Source: Arachis hypogaea (taxonomy: Eukaryota > Streptophyta > Magnoliopsida > Fabales > Fabaceae). Taken from it: a stretch of DNA of 64,000 bases. The notes beneath the pieces are model-generated. The model did no database searches. It was not told the DNA's origin and was given only the letters and a program-made list of their open reading frames with translations. Numbering within the stretch: the stretch's first letter is position 1; the number at the start of each line of letters is the position of its first letter. The translations under genes and the position numbers were made by a program. Below, piece by piece: positions 53,982 to 64,000 of the stretch. The stretch covers positions 90,686,626 through 90,750,625 of the forward strand of contig NC_092048.1 in the NCBI RefSeq assembly GCF_003086295.3. Direction: 5' to 3'.

Positions 53982-54555
53982 AAAGAAGAAAGAAGAGAGT
54001 AAAGGAAGAAGAAATAGAGGAGATGGAGGGGGTTAGTGTTTCGGCCAATGGGGTGAAGTAGTGTTTAAGATATGTGAAGATGAAGGGTATTTGGGGAAGA
54101 GTATTATGAAACGGTGTGAAGAAGAGAGAGAGTGAATTGAGGTTGGTGGGGATCCTGTGGGGTCTACAGATCCTGAGGTGTCAAGGATTTCTCATTCCTG
54201 CACCAATTAGGCTTGCAAAACGCCCTTTGCTGCCAATCCTGGCATTAAATGCCAGGTTGCTGCCCATTTCTGGTGTTTAACGCCATCTTCTTGCCCTTTT
54301 TTGGCGTTAAACGCCAGCTCTGTGCTCCTTTCTGGTGTTAAATGCCCAGAATGGTGCCAGACTGGGCGTTTAACGCCCATTCTGCTACCCTTACTGGCGT
54401 CTAAACGCCAGTAAGCTTTTCCTCCTGGGTGTGCTATTTTTAATACTGTTTTTCATTCTTTTTTTTTTGCTTTTTCAGTTATTTTTGTGACTTCACATGA
54501 TCATCAACCTACAGGAAACATAAAATAACAATAAAAAATAAATAGATATAATAAA
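53982..54555. repeat. Spacer and dyad array of D
   Basis: No gene. One GATCCTGTGGGGTCTACAGA copy lies at about 54150. CTGGCGTTAAACGCCAG-type dyads are at about 54238-54415, with a TTAA centre more often than the TGAA or TCAA centre seen in A to C. Confidence 0.65.
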
Positions 54556-54581
54556 ATTGGGTTGCCTCCCAACAAGCGCTT
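54556..54581 (-). other. Post-ORF hairpin of element D
   Basis: Minus strand: AAGCGCTT, then GTTGGG-AGGCAA-CCCAAT (54573-54556). It follows pol here rather than gag-pro, so it marks the end of the main coding region whatever that region contains. Confidence 0.68.
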
Positions 54582-54614
54582 CTTTATTGTCTTTAGCTGG
54601 ACCTTGACTGAGCT

Positions 54615-55687
54615 TTATCCAAGCTTCAGTTTTGAGCATTCTTGCTCAAAATTGTTTTCAAGATAATGTTTGATTCTCTATCCATTTACAATGAACTTTT
54701 TATCAGAGTCAAAATCCTGAAGCTCAACATATCCATATGGTGACACACCTGTAATCACATATGGTCCCCTCCACCGGGATTTTAATTTCCCGGGAAATAA
54801 TTTGAGCCTAGAGTTAAACAACAAAACCTTCTGTCCTGGTTCAAAGACTCTAGATGACAGTTTCTTGTCATGCCACCTTTTTGCTTTCTCCTTATAAAAT
54901 TTTGCATTTTCAAAAGCATTGAGTCTGAATTCCTCTCTAGCTCATTCAGCTAGAGCAATCTTTTCTCTCCAGCTAACTTAGCAATCAGGTTTAGGAATCT
55001 GGTTGCCCAGTAGGCCTTATGTTCCAGTTCCACGGGTAGATGACAAGCCTTGCCATACACAAGTTGGTATGGAGAAGTTCCTATAGGAGTCTTGAATGCT
55101 GTTCTGTATGCCCACAGAGCATCATCCAAGCTCATTACCCAATCCTTTCTACAGGCAATTACAGTCCATTCCAGGATTCTCTCTAGTTCTCTGTTAGAGA
55201 CTTCAGCCTGCCCATTTGTCTGTGGATGATACGAAGTTGCCACTTTGTGGCTAATTCCATATCTGACCATAGCAAAGTAAAGCTGTTTATTGCAGAAATG
55301 AGTGCCCCCATCACTGATTAGTACTCTGGGAACACCAAATCTGCTGAAAATATGTTTCTGGAGGAACTTCATCACAGTCTTAGTATCATTAGTGGGTGTG
55401 GCAATTGCTTCTACCCATTTAGATACGTAGTCTACAGCCACCAGAATGTAAGTGTTTGAGTATGATGGTGGGAAAGGACCCATGAAGTCAATGCCCCACA
55501 CATCAAACAACTCAATCTCTAAGATCCCTTGTTGAGGCATGGCGTAACCATGAGGCAGGTTACCAGCTCTTTTGCAACTGTCACAGTTACGCACAAACTC
55601 TCGGGCATCTTTATAGATAGTAGGCCAGTAGAAGCCATATTGGAGGACCTTAGTGGCTGTTCGCTCACCTCCAAAATATCCTCCATA
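54615..55687 (-). pseudogene. Integrase of element D
   Basis: After an in-frame TAG at 55688-55690, the zinc-finger part continues ([14 protein letters not shown] ... NCDSCKRAG). The core shows [23 protein letters not shown] and [16 protein letters not shown], so all three D, D, E residues are present. A lesion at 54950 shifts the frame; the C-terminal part (KRWHDKK, PGQKVLLFNSRLKLFPGKLKSRWRGPY) is readable to a TAA at 54615. It inserts cDNA in working relatives. Confidence 0.86.
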
Positions 55688-56345
55688 CTATGATCCATGG
55701 CAATGCCACAGGATCTTCTGTGCCTCCTCTCTAGGTACACATCTGCGGATCATTCCGTCTGCACATCTTTTAAAGAGGTATGGCTCATCCCATAGGTAGT
55801 ATTTTGCATCAAAAATTTGTTTTTTCCTTTGTACCCTGCTGTACTCATTGGGTATGAACCTTACAGCTTTATAGTTTGTAATGTCTGCAAACCATGGTGC
55901 TTCCTGAATGGCAAAGAGTTGCTCATCCGGAAAGGTCTCAGAGATCTCAGTAGGAGGAAGGGACGCCCCTGCTACTGGTTCTATTCGGGACAGGTGATCA
56001 GCTACCTGGTTCTCTGTCCCTTTTCTGTCTCTTATTTCTATATCAAACTCTTGCAGAAGCAACACCCATCTTATGAGCCTGGGTTTTGAATCCTGCTTTG
56101 TGAGTAGGTATTTAAGAGCAGCATGGTCAGTATACACAATCACTTTTGAACCTACTAAATAGGATCTAAACTTGTCAATGTCATAAACCACTGCAAGTAA
56201 CTCATTTTTTGTGGTTGTGTAATTCTTCTGTGCATCATTTAAAACACGACTAGAATAGTAAATGACGTGCAGAAGCTTGTTATGCCTCTGTCCCAATACT
56301 GCACCAACGGCATGGTCACTGGCATCACACATTAGTTCGAATGGT
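55688..56345 (-). pseudogene. RNase H of element D
   Basis: The frame begins [19 protein letters not shown] and contains [25 protein letters not shown] and [12 protein letters not shown], the usual gypsy RNase H layout, then the start of the integrase zinc finger (LWHCHGS). It is separated from RT by a small deletion and frameshift at about 56332-56345. Confidence 0.85.
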
Positions 56346-57258
56346 CAGAGATGACCGGTGCTGTGACCAGCTTAGCTTTCAGAGTCTCAAACGCCTGCAG
56401 ACACTCTGTGTCAAACACAAATGGCATGTCAGCAGCTAGCAGATTGCTCAGAGGTTTTGCAATTTTTGAAAAATCCTTTATAAACCTCCTATAGAATCCT
56501 GCATGCCCTAGAAAGCTTCTGATTGCCTTAACATTGGCAGGTGGTGGTAATTTTTCAATTACCTCCACTTTAGCTTGATCTACTTCTATTCCCTTGTTTG
56601 AAATTTTATGCCCAAGGACAATTCCCTCAGTCACCATAAAGTGACATTTTTCCCAGTTTAAAACTAGGTTGGTCTCTTGACATCTTTTCAGAACAAGTGC
56701 TAAATGGTCAAGACAGGAGCTGAATGAGTCTCCAAATACTGAAAAGTCAACCATGAAGACTTCCAAAAATTTCTCTATGATATCAGAGAAAATAGAGAGC
56801 ATGCACCTCTGAAAGATTGCAGGTGCATTGCACAGACCAAAAGGCATCCTTCTGTAAGCAAATACGCCAGAGGGACATGTGAATGCTGTTTTCTCTTGGT
56901 CCTGAGGATCTACTGCAATCTGGTTATAGCCTGAATAGCCATCCAAAAAGAAGTAATAGTCATGACCTGCTAGTCTCTCTAGCATCTGGTCTATGAATGG
57001 TAAAGGAAAATGATCCTTTCTGGTGGCTGTATTGAGTCTTCTGTAGTCAATACACATACGCCACCCTGTAACTGTTCTTGTAGGAACCAATTCATTCATT
57101 TCATTGTGAACCACTGTCATGCCTCCCTTTTTGGGTACAACTTGGACAGGGCTTACCCAAGGGCTATCAGAAATAGGATAAATAATCCCAGCCTCTAGTA
57201 ACTTAGTGACCTCTTTCTGCACCACCTCCTTCATGGCTGGATTTAGCCGCCTCTGTGG
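56332..57258 (-). pseudogene. Reverse transcriptase of element D, active-site Asp lost
   Basis: Motifs: EVTKLLEAGIIYPISDSPWVSPVQVVPKKGG, WRMCIDYRRLN, FFLDGYSGYNQI, RMPFGLCNAPAIFQRCM and FMVDFSVFG. In the last, the first Asp of the catalytic pair is Val (codon GTT at 56749-56751). A TAA at 57259-57261 separates it from protease in the same frame. With the D-to-V change it could not copy RNA even if the stops were read through. Confidence 0.9.
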
Positions 57259-58287
57259 TTAAACCATTGGCTTAGCATCATCCTCTAATAGGATCTTGTG
57301 CATGCATCTTGCTGGGCTAATGCCCTTAAGATCACTTATGGACCACCCAAGAGCTGTCTTGTGTGTCCTTAGTACTTGAATTAGTGCTTTCTCTTCCTGT
57401 GGATTTAAAGCAGAGCTTATGATCACTGGAAAAGTGTCACCTTCTCCCAGAAATGCATATTTCAGGGATGGTGGTAGTGGTTTGAGCTCGGGTTTAGGAG
57501 GCTTATCCTCTTTCTGAGGAATTTTCAGAGGTTCTTTTACTTCCTCTGATTCCTCCATACGAGGCTGAACATCTTTAAAGATGTCCTCTAGCTCTGATTC
57601 AAGACTTTCAGCCATATTGATCTCTTCCACCAAAGAGTCAATAATATCAGTGCTTATGCAGTCATCTGATGTGTCTGGATGCTGCATAGCTTTGACAGCA
57701 TTTAACTTAAACTCATCCTCATTGACTCTCAGGGTCACTTCCCCCTTTTTTACATCAATAAGAGTTCGTCCAGTTGCTAGGAAAGGCCTTCCTAAAATGA
57801 GAGTTGCACTCTTGTGCTCCTCCATTTCCAGCACTACAAAGTCAATGGGAAAGGCAAATGGCCTAACCTTGATAATCATGTCCTCAATTATGCCTGATGG
57901 ATATTTAATGGAGCCATCAGCAAGTTGAAGACATATCTGGGTTAGTTTGACTTCTTCAGTCAAGCCAAGCTTTCTGATAGTGGATGTAGGTATTAGGTTG
58001 ATACTTGCTCCAATGTCACATAGAGCTATCTTGGTGCAAGCACCCTCTAATGTGCATGGTATCATAAAGCTTCCTGGATCTTGAAGCTTCTCTGGTAAGC
58101 TTGTCAGAATGACTGCACTGTATTCTTCAGTGAGAAACACCTTTTTAGTTTCTCTCCAATCCTTCTTATGACTTAAGATCTCTTTCATGAACTTAGCATA
58201 AGAGGGTATTTGCTCAAGTGCCTCTGTAAACGGGATCTTTATCTCAAGAGTCCTGAGATAGTCTGCAAAGCGGGCAAATTGTTTATC
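57259..58287 (-). pseudogene. Aspartic protease of element D
   Basis: Frame 58188-57259 carries FMIPCTLEGACTKIALCDIGASINLIP (catalytic D-I-G-A) and LILGRPFLATGRTLIDV. It then leads through an acidic linker to the RT N-terminus (HKTALGWSISDLKGISP). A further in-frame stop at about 58288 cuts it from the upstream linker (KMPYPQKLRQAE). Confidence 0.85.
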
Positions 58288-58433
58288 CTACTCCGCTTGG
58301 CGGAGTTTCTGAGGATAAGGCATCTTGGCTTTATATTCTTCAACCTTAGTTGCTGTAGGTTTATTCCCTACAGAGGTGGTTGGAGAAGCCTTATTAGAGG
58401 GGTTGCTATCAGCACTTGCAGGTGTCTGATCCC

Positions 58434-59543
58434 TCATTGGCGTTTGAACGCCAGAGCTGGGCAAGGGATGGACGTTTGACGCCAATTTTCACCCTTTTCT
58501 GGCATTTGAACGCCAAAATCATTCCTCTCTGGGCTCTTGTTGTCCTCAGAGGGATTTTGGGTAGTGGTTTGGTCATCCTCTGTCAGTTTTTCCTTTCTTG
58601 GCTTTCTGTTACTTTGAGCTGATTTATTTAATGTCTTCCTGCTCCTTAATTGGACAGCTTGGCATTCTTCTGTTATCTGTTTAGATAGCTGCTGTCTTGT
58701 CTGATTCAATTGTGCTTCCATATTCTTGTTTGCATTTTTAGTGTCTTGGAGCATCTCTTTAAATTCTGCTAATTGTTTTGTCACAAGGGGTAATTGCTGA
58801 TTAAGTTCAACAATTTGTTCTTGAGGATTAGGATCAGTAGTTACTGCCCTAGCCTCTTCTTTTATGGAGGATTCACTGCTTGAGTATAGATACTGATTTC
58901 TAGCAACCGTATCTATGAGTTCTTGAGCCTCTTCAATCGTCTTCCTCATGTGTATAGATCCACCAGCTGAGTGGTCTAAAGACATCTGAGCTTTTTCTGT
59001 AAGCCCATAATAGAAGATGTCTAACTGTACCCACTCTGAAAACATTTCAGAGGGGCATTTTCTCATCATCCCTCTATACCTCTCCCAGGCATTATAAAGG
59101 GATTCATGATCCTCTTGTTTAAAGCCTTGGATGTCCAGCCTTAGCTTTGTCATCCTTTTTGGAGGGTAAAATTGATTCAGGAATTTGTCTGATAACTGTC
59201 TCCGTGTTTTTATGCTTGCTGTAGGTTGGTTATTTAACCACCTCTTAGCTTGATCTTTTATAGCAAATGGAAACAATAATAATCTGTAGACATCCTGATC
59301 CACTTCTTTATCACATACTGTGTCAGTAATTTGTAAGAACTGTGCCAAAAACTCAGTAGGTTCTTCCTGTGGAAGACCGGAATACTGGTAATTTTGCAGC
59401 ACCATGATAATGAGCTGAGGATTTAGCTCAAAACTGCTTGCCTTGATGGGAGGTATACAGATGCTACTCCCATATGCAACTGTAATGGGGTTAGCATATG
59501 ATCCCAAAGTCCTTCTGGACTGTTCACTTCCACTTATGTCCAT
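58434..59543 (-). pseudogene. gag of element D, ending in CTGGCGTT dyads
   Basis: MDISGSEQ start at 59543. Capsid motifs: VYRLLLFPFAIKDQAKRWLNNQP, FLNQFYPPKRMTKLRLDIQGF and SLYNAWERYRGMMRKCPSEMF. A coiled-coil-like region (about residues 240-300) follows. The last codons lie inside two or three CTGGCGTT-type dyads (58436-58520), where the frame is lost; a neighbouring frame (58485-58288) carries on toward protease. Confidence 0.86.
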
Positions 59544-60497
59544 GATGGAGGAAAGGAAATTGATATGAATTGCAATTAAATTATATTTTAAATTTTTTTC
59601 TTCTTATTATTATTATTTTATTATATTTTTTTTAATTAAAAGTAACCGAAAAAAGAAAAAAATTAAAACAAAATAAATGGAAGATAAAATAGAACTTTTG
59701 AAAATTAGAAGAAAATAAAAGCAAATTGAAAACTAAATTAATTAATTGATTAAAAAGATTTTGGAAATTAGCAATCAAAAATATATGATTGAAAATTATT
59801 TTTAAAAAGATATGATTGAGAAGATATGATTGCAATTTAATAAAAAAAGATATGATTGAAGAAATTAAAAAGATTTGATTTTTGAAGAAGATTTCAAAAG
59901 ATCAATTTTTGAAATTAGAATTTTGACTTGACTGAAAAAAGATATGATTTTGAAAATCTTTGACTAATTTAATGCAAAATTTCGAAATTTATGAGTAAAA
60001 TAAGGAAAAGATATTTTTTTTATTTTTGAATTTTAATGAGGAAAGAGAAAAACAACAAAATGACACTAAACTCAGAAATTTTAGATCAAAACAAAGAGAA
60101 CAAACAAGAAAACTTTGAATGTCAAGATGAACACCAAGAACACTTTGAAGATCAAGATAAACACCAAGAACAAATTTTTGAAAAATTTTTAAGTAAATAA
60201 AAGCACAAGGGACACCAAACTTAAAATTTTTAGAAAGTCAAACTCAATATTTTCAAAAATTTAAGGGAAAACACAAAGGAGACACCAAACATAGAATTTT
60301 TAAAGATCAAGAAACAACTAAGAACATGCAAATTCGAAAAAATTGAAAGAAAATAAAAGCATACAATTGACACCAAACTTAAAATATGAAACTAAACTCA
60401 AATAAAAGACTCAAATTTAGTGACTCTAAACCAACAAAAATAATTTATTCCTAATCTAAGCAACAAGATAAACCGTCAGTTGTCCAAACTCGAACAA
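59544..60497 (-). other. AT-rich leader of element D (no gene)
   Basis: Shorter than in A to C. Words GATATGATT and TTTGAAAA recur; GACACCAAACTTA-like motifs lie at 60062, 60211, 60282 and 60371. No CCAGCCAA repeat. No ORF supported. Confidence 0.55.
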
Positions 60498-60515
60498 TCC
60501 CTGGCAACGGTGCCA
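60498..60515 (-). other. PBS of element D
   Basis: Minus strand TGGCACCGTTGCCAGGGA, two changes from the tRNA-Asp type. Confidence 0.85.
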
Positions 60516-60521
60516 AAAACT

Positions 60522-62062
60522 TGGTGCACGAAATTACAATCACACTTTTGCAACTCCGCACAACTAACCAGCAAGTGCACTGGGTCGTCCAAGTAATACC
60601 TTACGTGAGTAAGTGTCGATCCCACGGAGATTGTCGGCTTGAAGCAAGCTATGGTTATCTTGTAACTCTTAGTCAGGATATCAATAATTCTCAGATTTAA
60701 TTGTAAAAAGTAAAAGAACAAGAATAAATACTTGTTATGCAATAATGAAGAACAGGTTGAGGATTTGGAGGTGCTTTGTCTTCTAAATCTCTGCTTTCCT
60801 ACTGTCTTCTTCTTCATACACGCAAGGCTCCTTCCATGGCAAGCTTTATGTTGGGCATCACCGTTGTCAATGGCTACTTCCCGTCCTCTTAGTGAAAATG
60901 TTCCAAATGCACTGTCACCGCACGGCTAATCAGTTGTTGGTTCTCGATCATGTTGGAATAGGATCCATTGATCCTTTTGCGTCTGTCACATGCCCAAAAC
61001 TCGCGAGTTTGAAGCTCGTCATGGTCATCCCTTTCCAGATCCTACTCGGAATACCACAGACAAGGTTTAGACTTTCCGGATCTCAGGAATGGCCGTCAGT
61101 AATTCTAGCCTATACCACGAAGGTTCCAATATTAGATTAGAAACCCAAGAGATACACATTCAAGCTTGATTGCATGTAGAACGAAAGTGGTTGTCAGGCA
61201 CGCGTTCATAGGTGAGACTGATGATGATTGTCACGGATCATCACATTCATCAGGTTGAATTGCGAATGAATATCTTAGAATAGAAGCAAGCGTGATAGAA
61301 TGGAAAATAGTAGTAATTACATTAATTCATGAAGAACAGCAGAGCTCCTCACCCCCAACAATGGGGTTTAGAGACTCATGCCGTAGAAGATACAATATGA
61401 AACGTGTAGAATGTCATGAGGTACAAGATGAATCACTAAAAGTAGTTTTTATAATAGACTAGTGACCTAGGGTTACAGAAAATGAGTAAGCTAGGGTGTT
61501 TAGTGTAAAAATCAACATCCGGGGCCCACTTGGTGTGTGCTTGGACTGAGCATTGAAGCTTTCATGTGTAGAGACTTTTCTTGGAGTTAAACGCCAGCTT
61601 TTGTGCCAGTTTGGGCGTTTAACTCCAGCTTTTATGCCAGTTCTGGCGTTTTGACGCCAGAATTTCTATGCTGACTTGGAACGTCGGTTTGGGCCATCAA
61701 ATCTCGGGCAAAGTATAGACTATTAGACATTGCTGGAAAGCCCAAGATGTCTACTTTCCAACGCAATTGAGAGCGCGCCAATTGGGCTTTTGTATCTCCA
61801 GAAAAGCCACTTCAAGTGCAGGGAGGTCAGAATCCAACAGCATCTGCAGTCCTTTTTCAGCCTCTGAATCAGATTTTTGCTCAGGTCCCTCAATTTCAGC
61901 CAGAAAATACCTGAAATCACAGAAAAACACACAAACTCATAGTAAATTCCAAAAATGTGATTTTTGAATAAAAACTAATAAAAACATAATAAAAACTAAC
62001 TAAAATATACTAAAAACATACTGAAAACAATGCCAAAAAGCGTATAAATTATCCGCTCATCA
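60522..62062 (-). repeat. 5' LTR of element D
   Basis: 1541 bp, TGATGAGCGG ... TGCACCA on the minus strand. It has no internal PBS-like copy. TATA-like TATAAAAA lies at about 61446-61453. Its right edge is inside the protease of E. Confidence 0.88.
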
Positions 62063-64000
62063 GAAGGGTCTTCCAAGGATGATGCATTCATCCTCATCCT
62101 TCCCAGTGTCTAGGATTATAAAATCAGCAGGGATGTACAGGCTTTCGACCTTCACTAAGACATCCTCTATAAGTCCATAAGCCTGTTTCATTGATTTGTC
62201 TACCATCTCTAGTGAGATTCTTGCAGCTTGTACCTCAAAGATCCCTAGTTTTTCCATTACAGAGAGTGGCATGAGGTTTATTCCTGACCCCAGGTCACAT
62301 AGAGCCTTCTCAAAATTCATGGTGCCTATGGTACAGGGTATTAAGAACTTTTCGGGATCCAGTTTCTTCTGAGGTAATTTCAGTTGAACCAAGGTATTCA
62401 ATTCATTGATGAGCAGTGGAGGTTCATCCTCCCAAGTCTTATTACCAAATAACTTGGCATTCAGCTTCATGATTGCTCCTAGATATTGAGCAATTTGCTC
62501 TTCAACAATATTTTCATCCTCTTCAGAGGGAAAATACTCATCAGAGCTCATGAATGGCAACAGTAAGTTCAGTGGAATCTCTATGGTCTCTGTATGAGCC
62601 TCAGATTCCTTTGGTTCCTCAATAGGGAACTCCTTAATGGTCAGTGGACGTCCATTGATGTCTTCCTCAGTGGAAATCACCGCCTCTTCCTCCTCTATAG
62701 GTTCGGCCATGTTGGGTATATTTATGGCCTTGCACTCTCCTTTTGGATTCTCTTTTATATTGCTTGAGAGAGTACTAGGAGGAGTTTCAGTAACTCTTTT
62801 ACTTAGCTGACCCACTTGTGCCTCCAAATTTCAGATGGAGGACCTTGTTTCAGTCATGAAACTGAGAGTGGTCTTACATAGATCAGAGACTATGGTTGCT
62901 AAGTCAGAGAGGCTCTGCTTAGAATTCTCTGTCTGTTGCTCAGAAGATGATGGAAAAGGCTTGCTATTGCCAAACTTATTTCTTTCACCATTATTGTTAT
63001 TGAAGCCTTGATTCGGATTTTGCTGATCCTTCCATGAGAAATTTGGATGATTTCTCCATGAAGGATTATAGGTGTTTCTATAGGATTCTCCCATGTAATT
63101 CACCTCTTCCATTCTAGGATTCTCAGGGTCATAAGCTTCTTCTTCAGAGGAGGCTTCTTTAGCACTGCCGGATGCAGCTTGCATTCCTGTCAGATTCTGA
63201 GAAATCATATTGACTTGCTGAGTCAATATTTTGTTCTAAGATAATATAGCATTCAGAGTATCAATCTCAAGAACTCCTTTCTTCTGAGTCATCCCATTAT
63301 TCACATGATTTCTTTCAGAAGTATACATGAACTGGTTATTTGTAACCATTTCAATGAGTTCCTGATCTTCTGTAGGCGTTTTCTTCAGATGAAGAGATCC
63401 ACCAGTAGAGTGGTCCAATGACATCTTAGACAATTTAGACAGACCATCATAGAATATACATAAGATGCTCCATTCTGAAAAGCATGTCAGAAGGACACCT
63501 TCTGATCAATTGCTTGTATCTTTCCCAAGCTTCATAGAGAGATTCACCTTCCTTCTGTCTGAAGGTTTGGACTTCCACTCTAAGCTTGCTCAACTTTTGA
63601 GGTGGAAAGAATTTGGCCAAGAAAGCATTGACTAACTTTTCCCAAGAGTTCAGGCTTTCTTTAGGTTGTGAGTCCAACCATATCCTAGCTCTGTCTCTTA
63701 CAGCAAAAGGGAAAAGCATAAGTCTGTAGACCTCATGATTAACCTCATTGGTCTTAACAGTGTCACAGATTTGCAAGAATTCATCTAAGAACTAATGAGG
63801 ATCTTCCAATGGAAGTCCATAAAGCTTGCAACTCTGCTGCATTAGAGAAACTAATTGAGGCTTAAGCTCAAAGTTGTTTGCTCCAATTGCAAGAATTGAG
63901 ATGTTTATTCCATAAAAGTCGGAAGTTGGTGCAGTAAAGTCACCAAGCATCTTCCTTGCATCTCCACCATTGTTATTGTTTTCGGCTGCCATCTCTACTT
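62063..64000 (-). pseudogene. Element E: gag-pro fragment interrupted by D
   Basis: Reads in from the right edge at about MAAENNNNGG (63992). Gag capsid motifs: VYRLMLFPFAVRDRARIWLDSQP and FLAKFFPPQKLSKLR. Breaks: a stop at 63792, a frameshift at about 63450, a TAG at 63236-63238 (same codon as in A) and a TGA at 62831. The protease shows ALCDLGSGINLMP and ends at CIILGRPF, exactly where the D LTR begins. The rest of E is not on the other side of D. Confidence 0.85.

Larger units (their letters stand above)
40973..62062 (-). mobile_element. Element D: Athila-like element with pol, split by C, no matching TSD
   Basis: Minus strand: 5' LTR (60522-62062), PBS (60498-60515), leader, gag (58434-59543), protease, RT, RNase H, integrase (to 54615), hairpin, dyads, short 3' ORF (53659-53907), PPT and 3' LTR (40973-41460 plus 51347-52545). 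It is the only A-like relative here with pol. Several stops, frameshifts and an RT active-site change make it inactive. Its LTRs differ much more than those of A, B or C. Confidence 0.82.

Overview
The window is plant nuclear DNA made almost entirely of nested Ty3/gypsy LTR retrotransposons. I see no intact host gene. The Athila- and Tat-lineage coding regions, tRNA-Asp-type primer binding sites (PBS) and arrays of a CTGGCGTT-nn-AACGCCAG dyad suggest a legume. From memory of peanut repeats I lean to Arachis; that is recognition, not a search result.

Nest, left to right. Element X (+, 1-5186) lacks pol; its 5' LTR lies just outside the window. It sits in a minus-strand LTR fragment, Y (5187-5345 and 15356-15627), which is split by element A (-, 5346-15355, target site duplication (TSD) ATTCT). 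Y sits in the 5' LTR of element Z (+, 15628-16589 and 37677 to about 40972). Z is split by Tat-like element G (-, 16590-37676, TSD CCTAT), and G is split by element B (-, 17349-27956, TSD TTGCC). To the right is element D (-, 40973-62062), an Athila-like copy with gag, protease, RT, RNase H and integrase. Its 3' LTR is split by element C (-, 41461-51346, TSD AGGAC). D has no matching TSD and its LTRs look like different subfamilies, so it is probably a recombinant. D's 5' LTR interrupts the protease of another gag-pro element, E (-, 62063-64000).

Family logic. A, B and C share LTR ends (TGATGAGCGG...CACCA), leader, gag-pro and a 3' ORF, but have no RT, RNase H or integrase. They look non-autonomous and would need enzymes from a relative such as D. 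X and Z also lack pol. D and G carry pol, but both are broken by stops and frameshifts, and D's RT has lost one catalytic aspartate. G also carries an antisense ORF with a phase-consistent intron between integrase and its 3' LTR.

Most interesting signals: (1) a 5' tRNA-Cys(GCA) fragment fused into the 3' ORF of A and C; (2) a short hairpin after the last main sense ORF, with a compensatory base-pair change between families; (3) a second hairpin, at the polypurine tract (PPT) and again inside each element, whose closing pair is U-A, C-G or U.G in different copies; (4) perfect small dyads in LTRs, 3' regions and coding sequence, including an in-frame 33-bp repeat; (5) PBS-like copies inside the LTRs of A, B and C.
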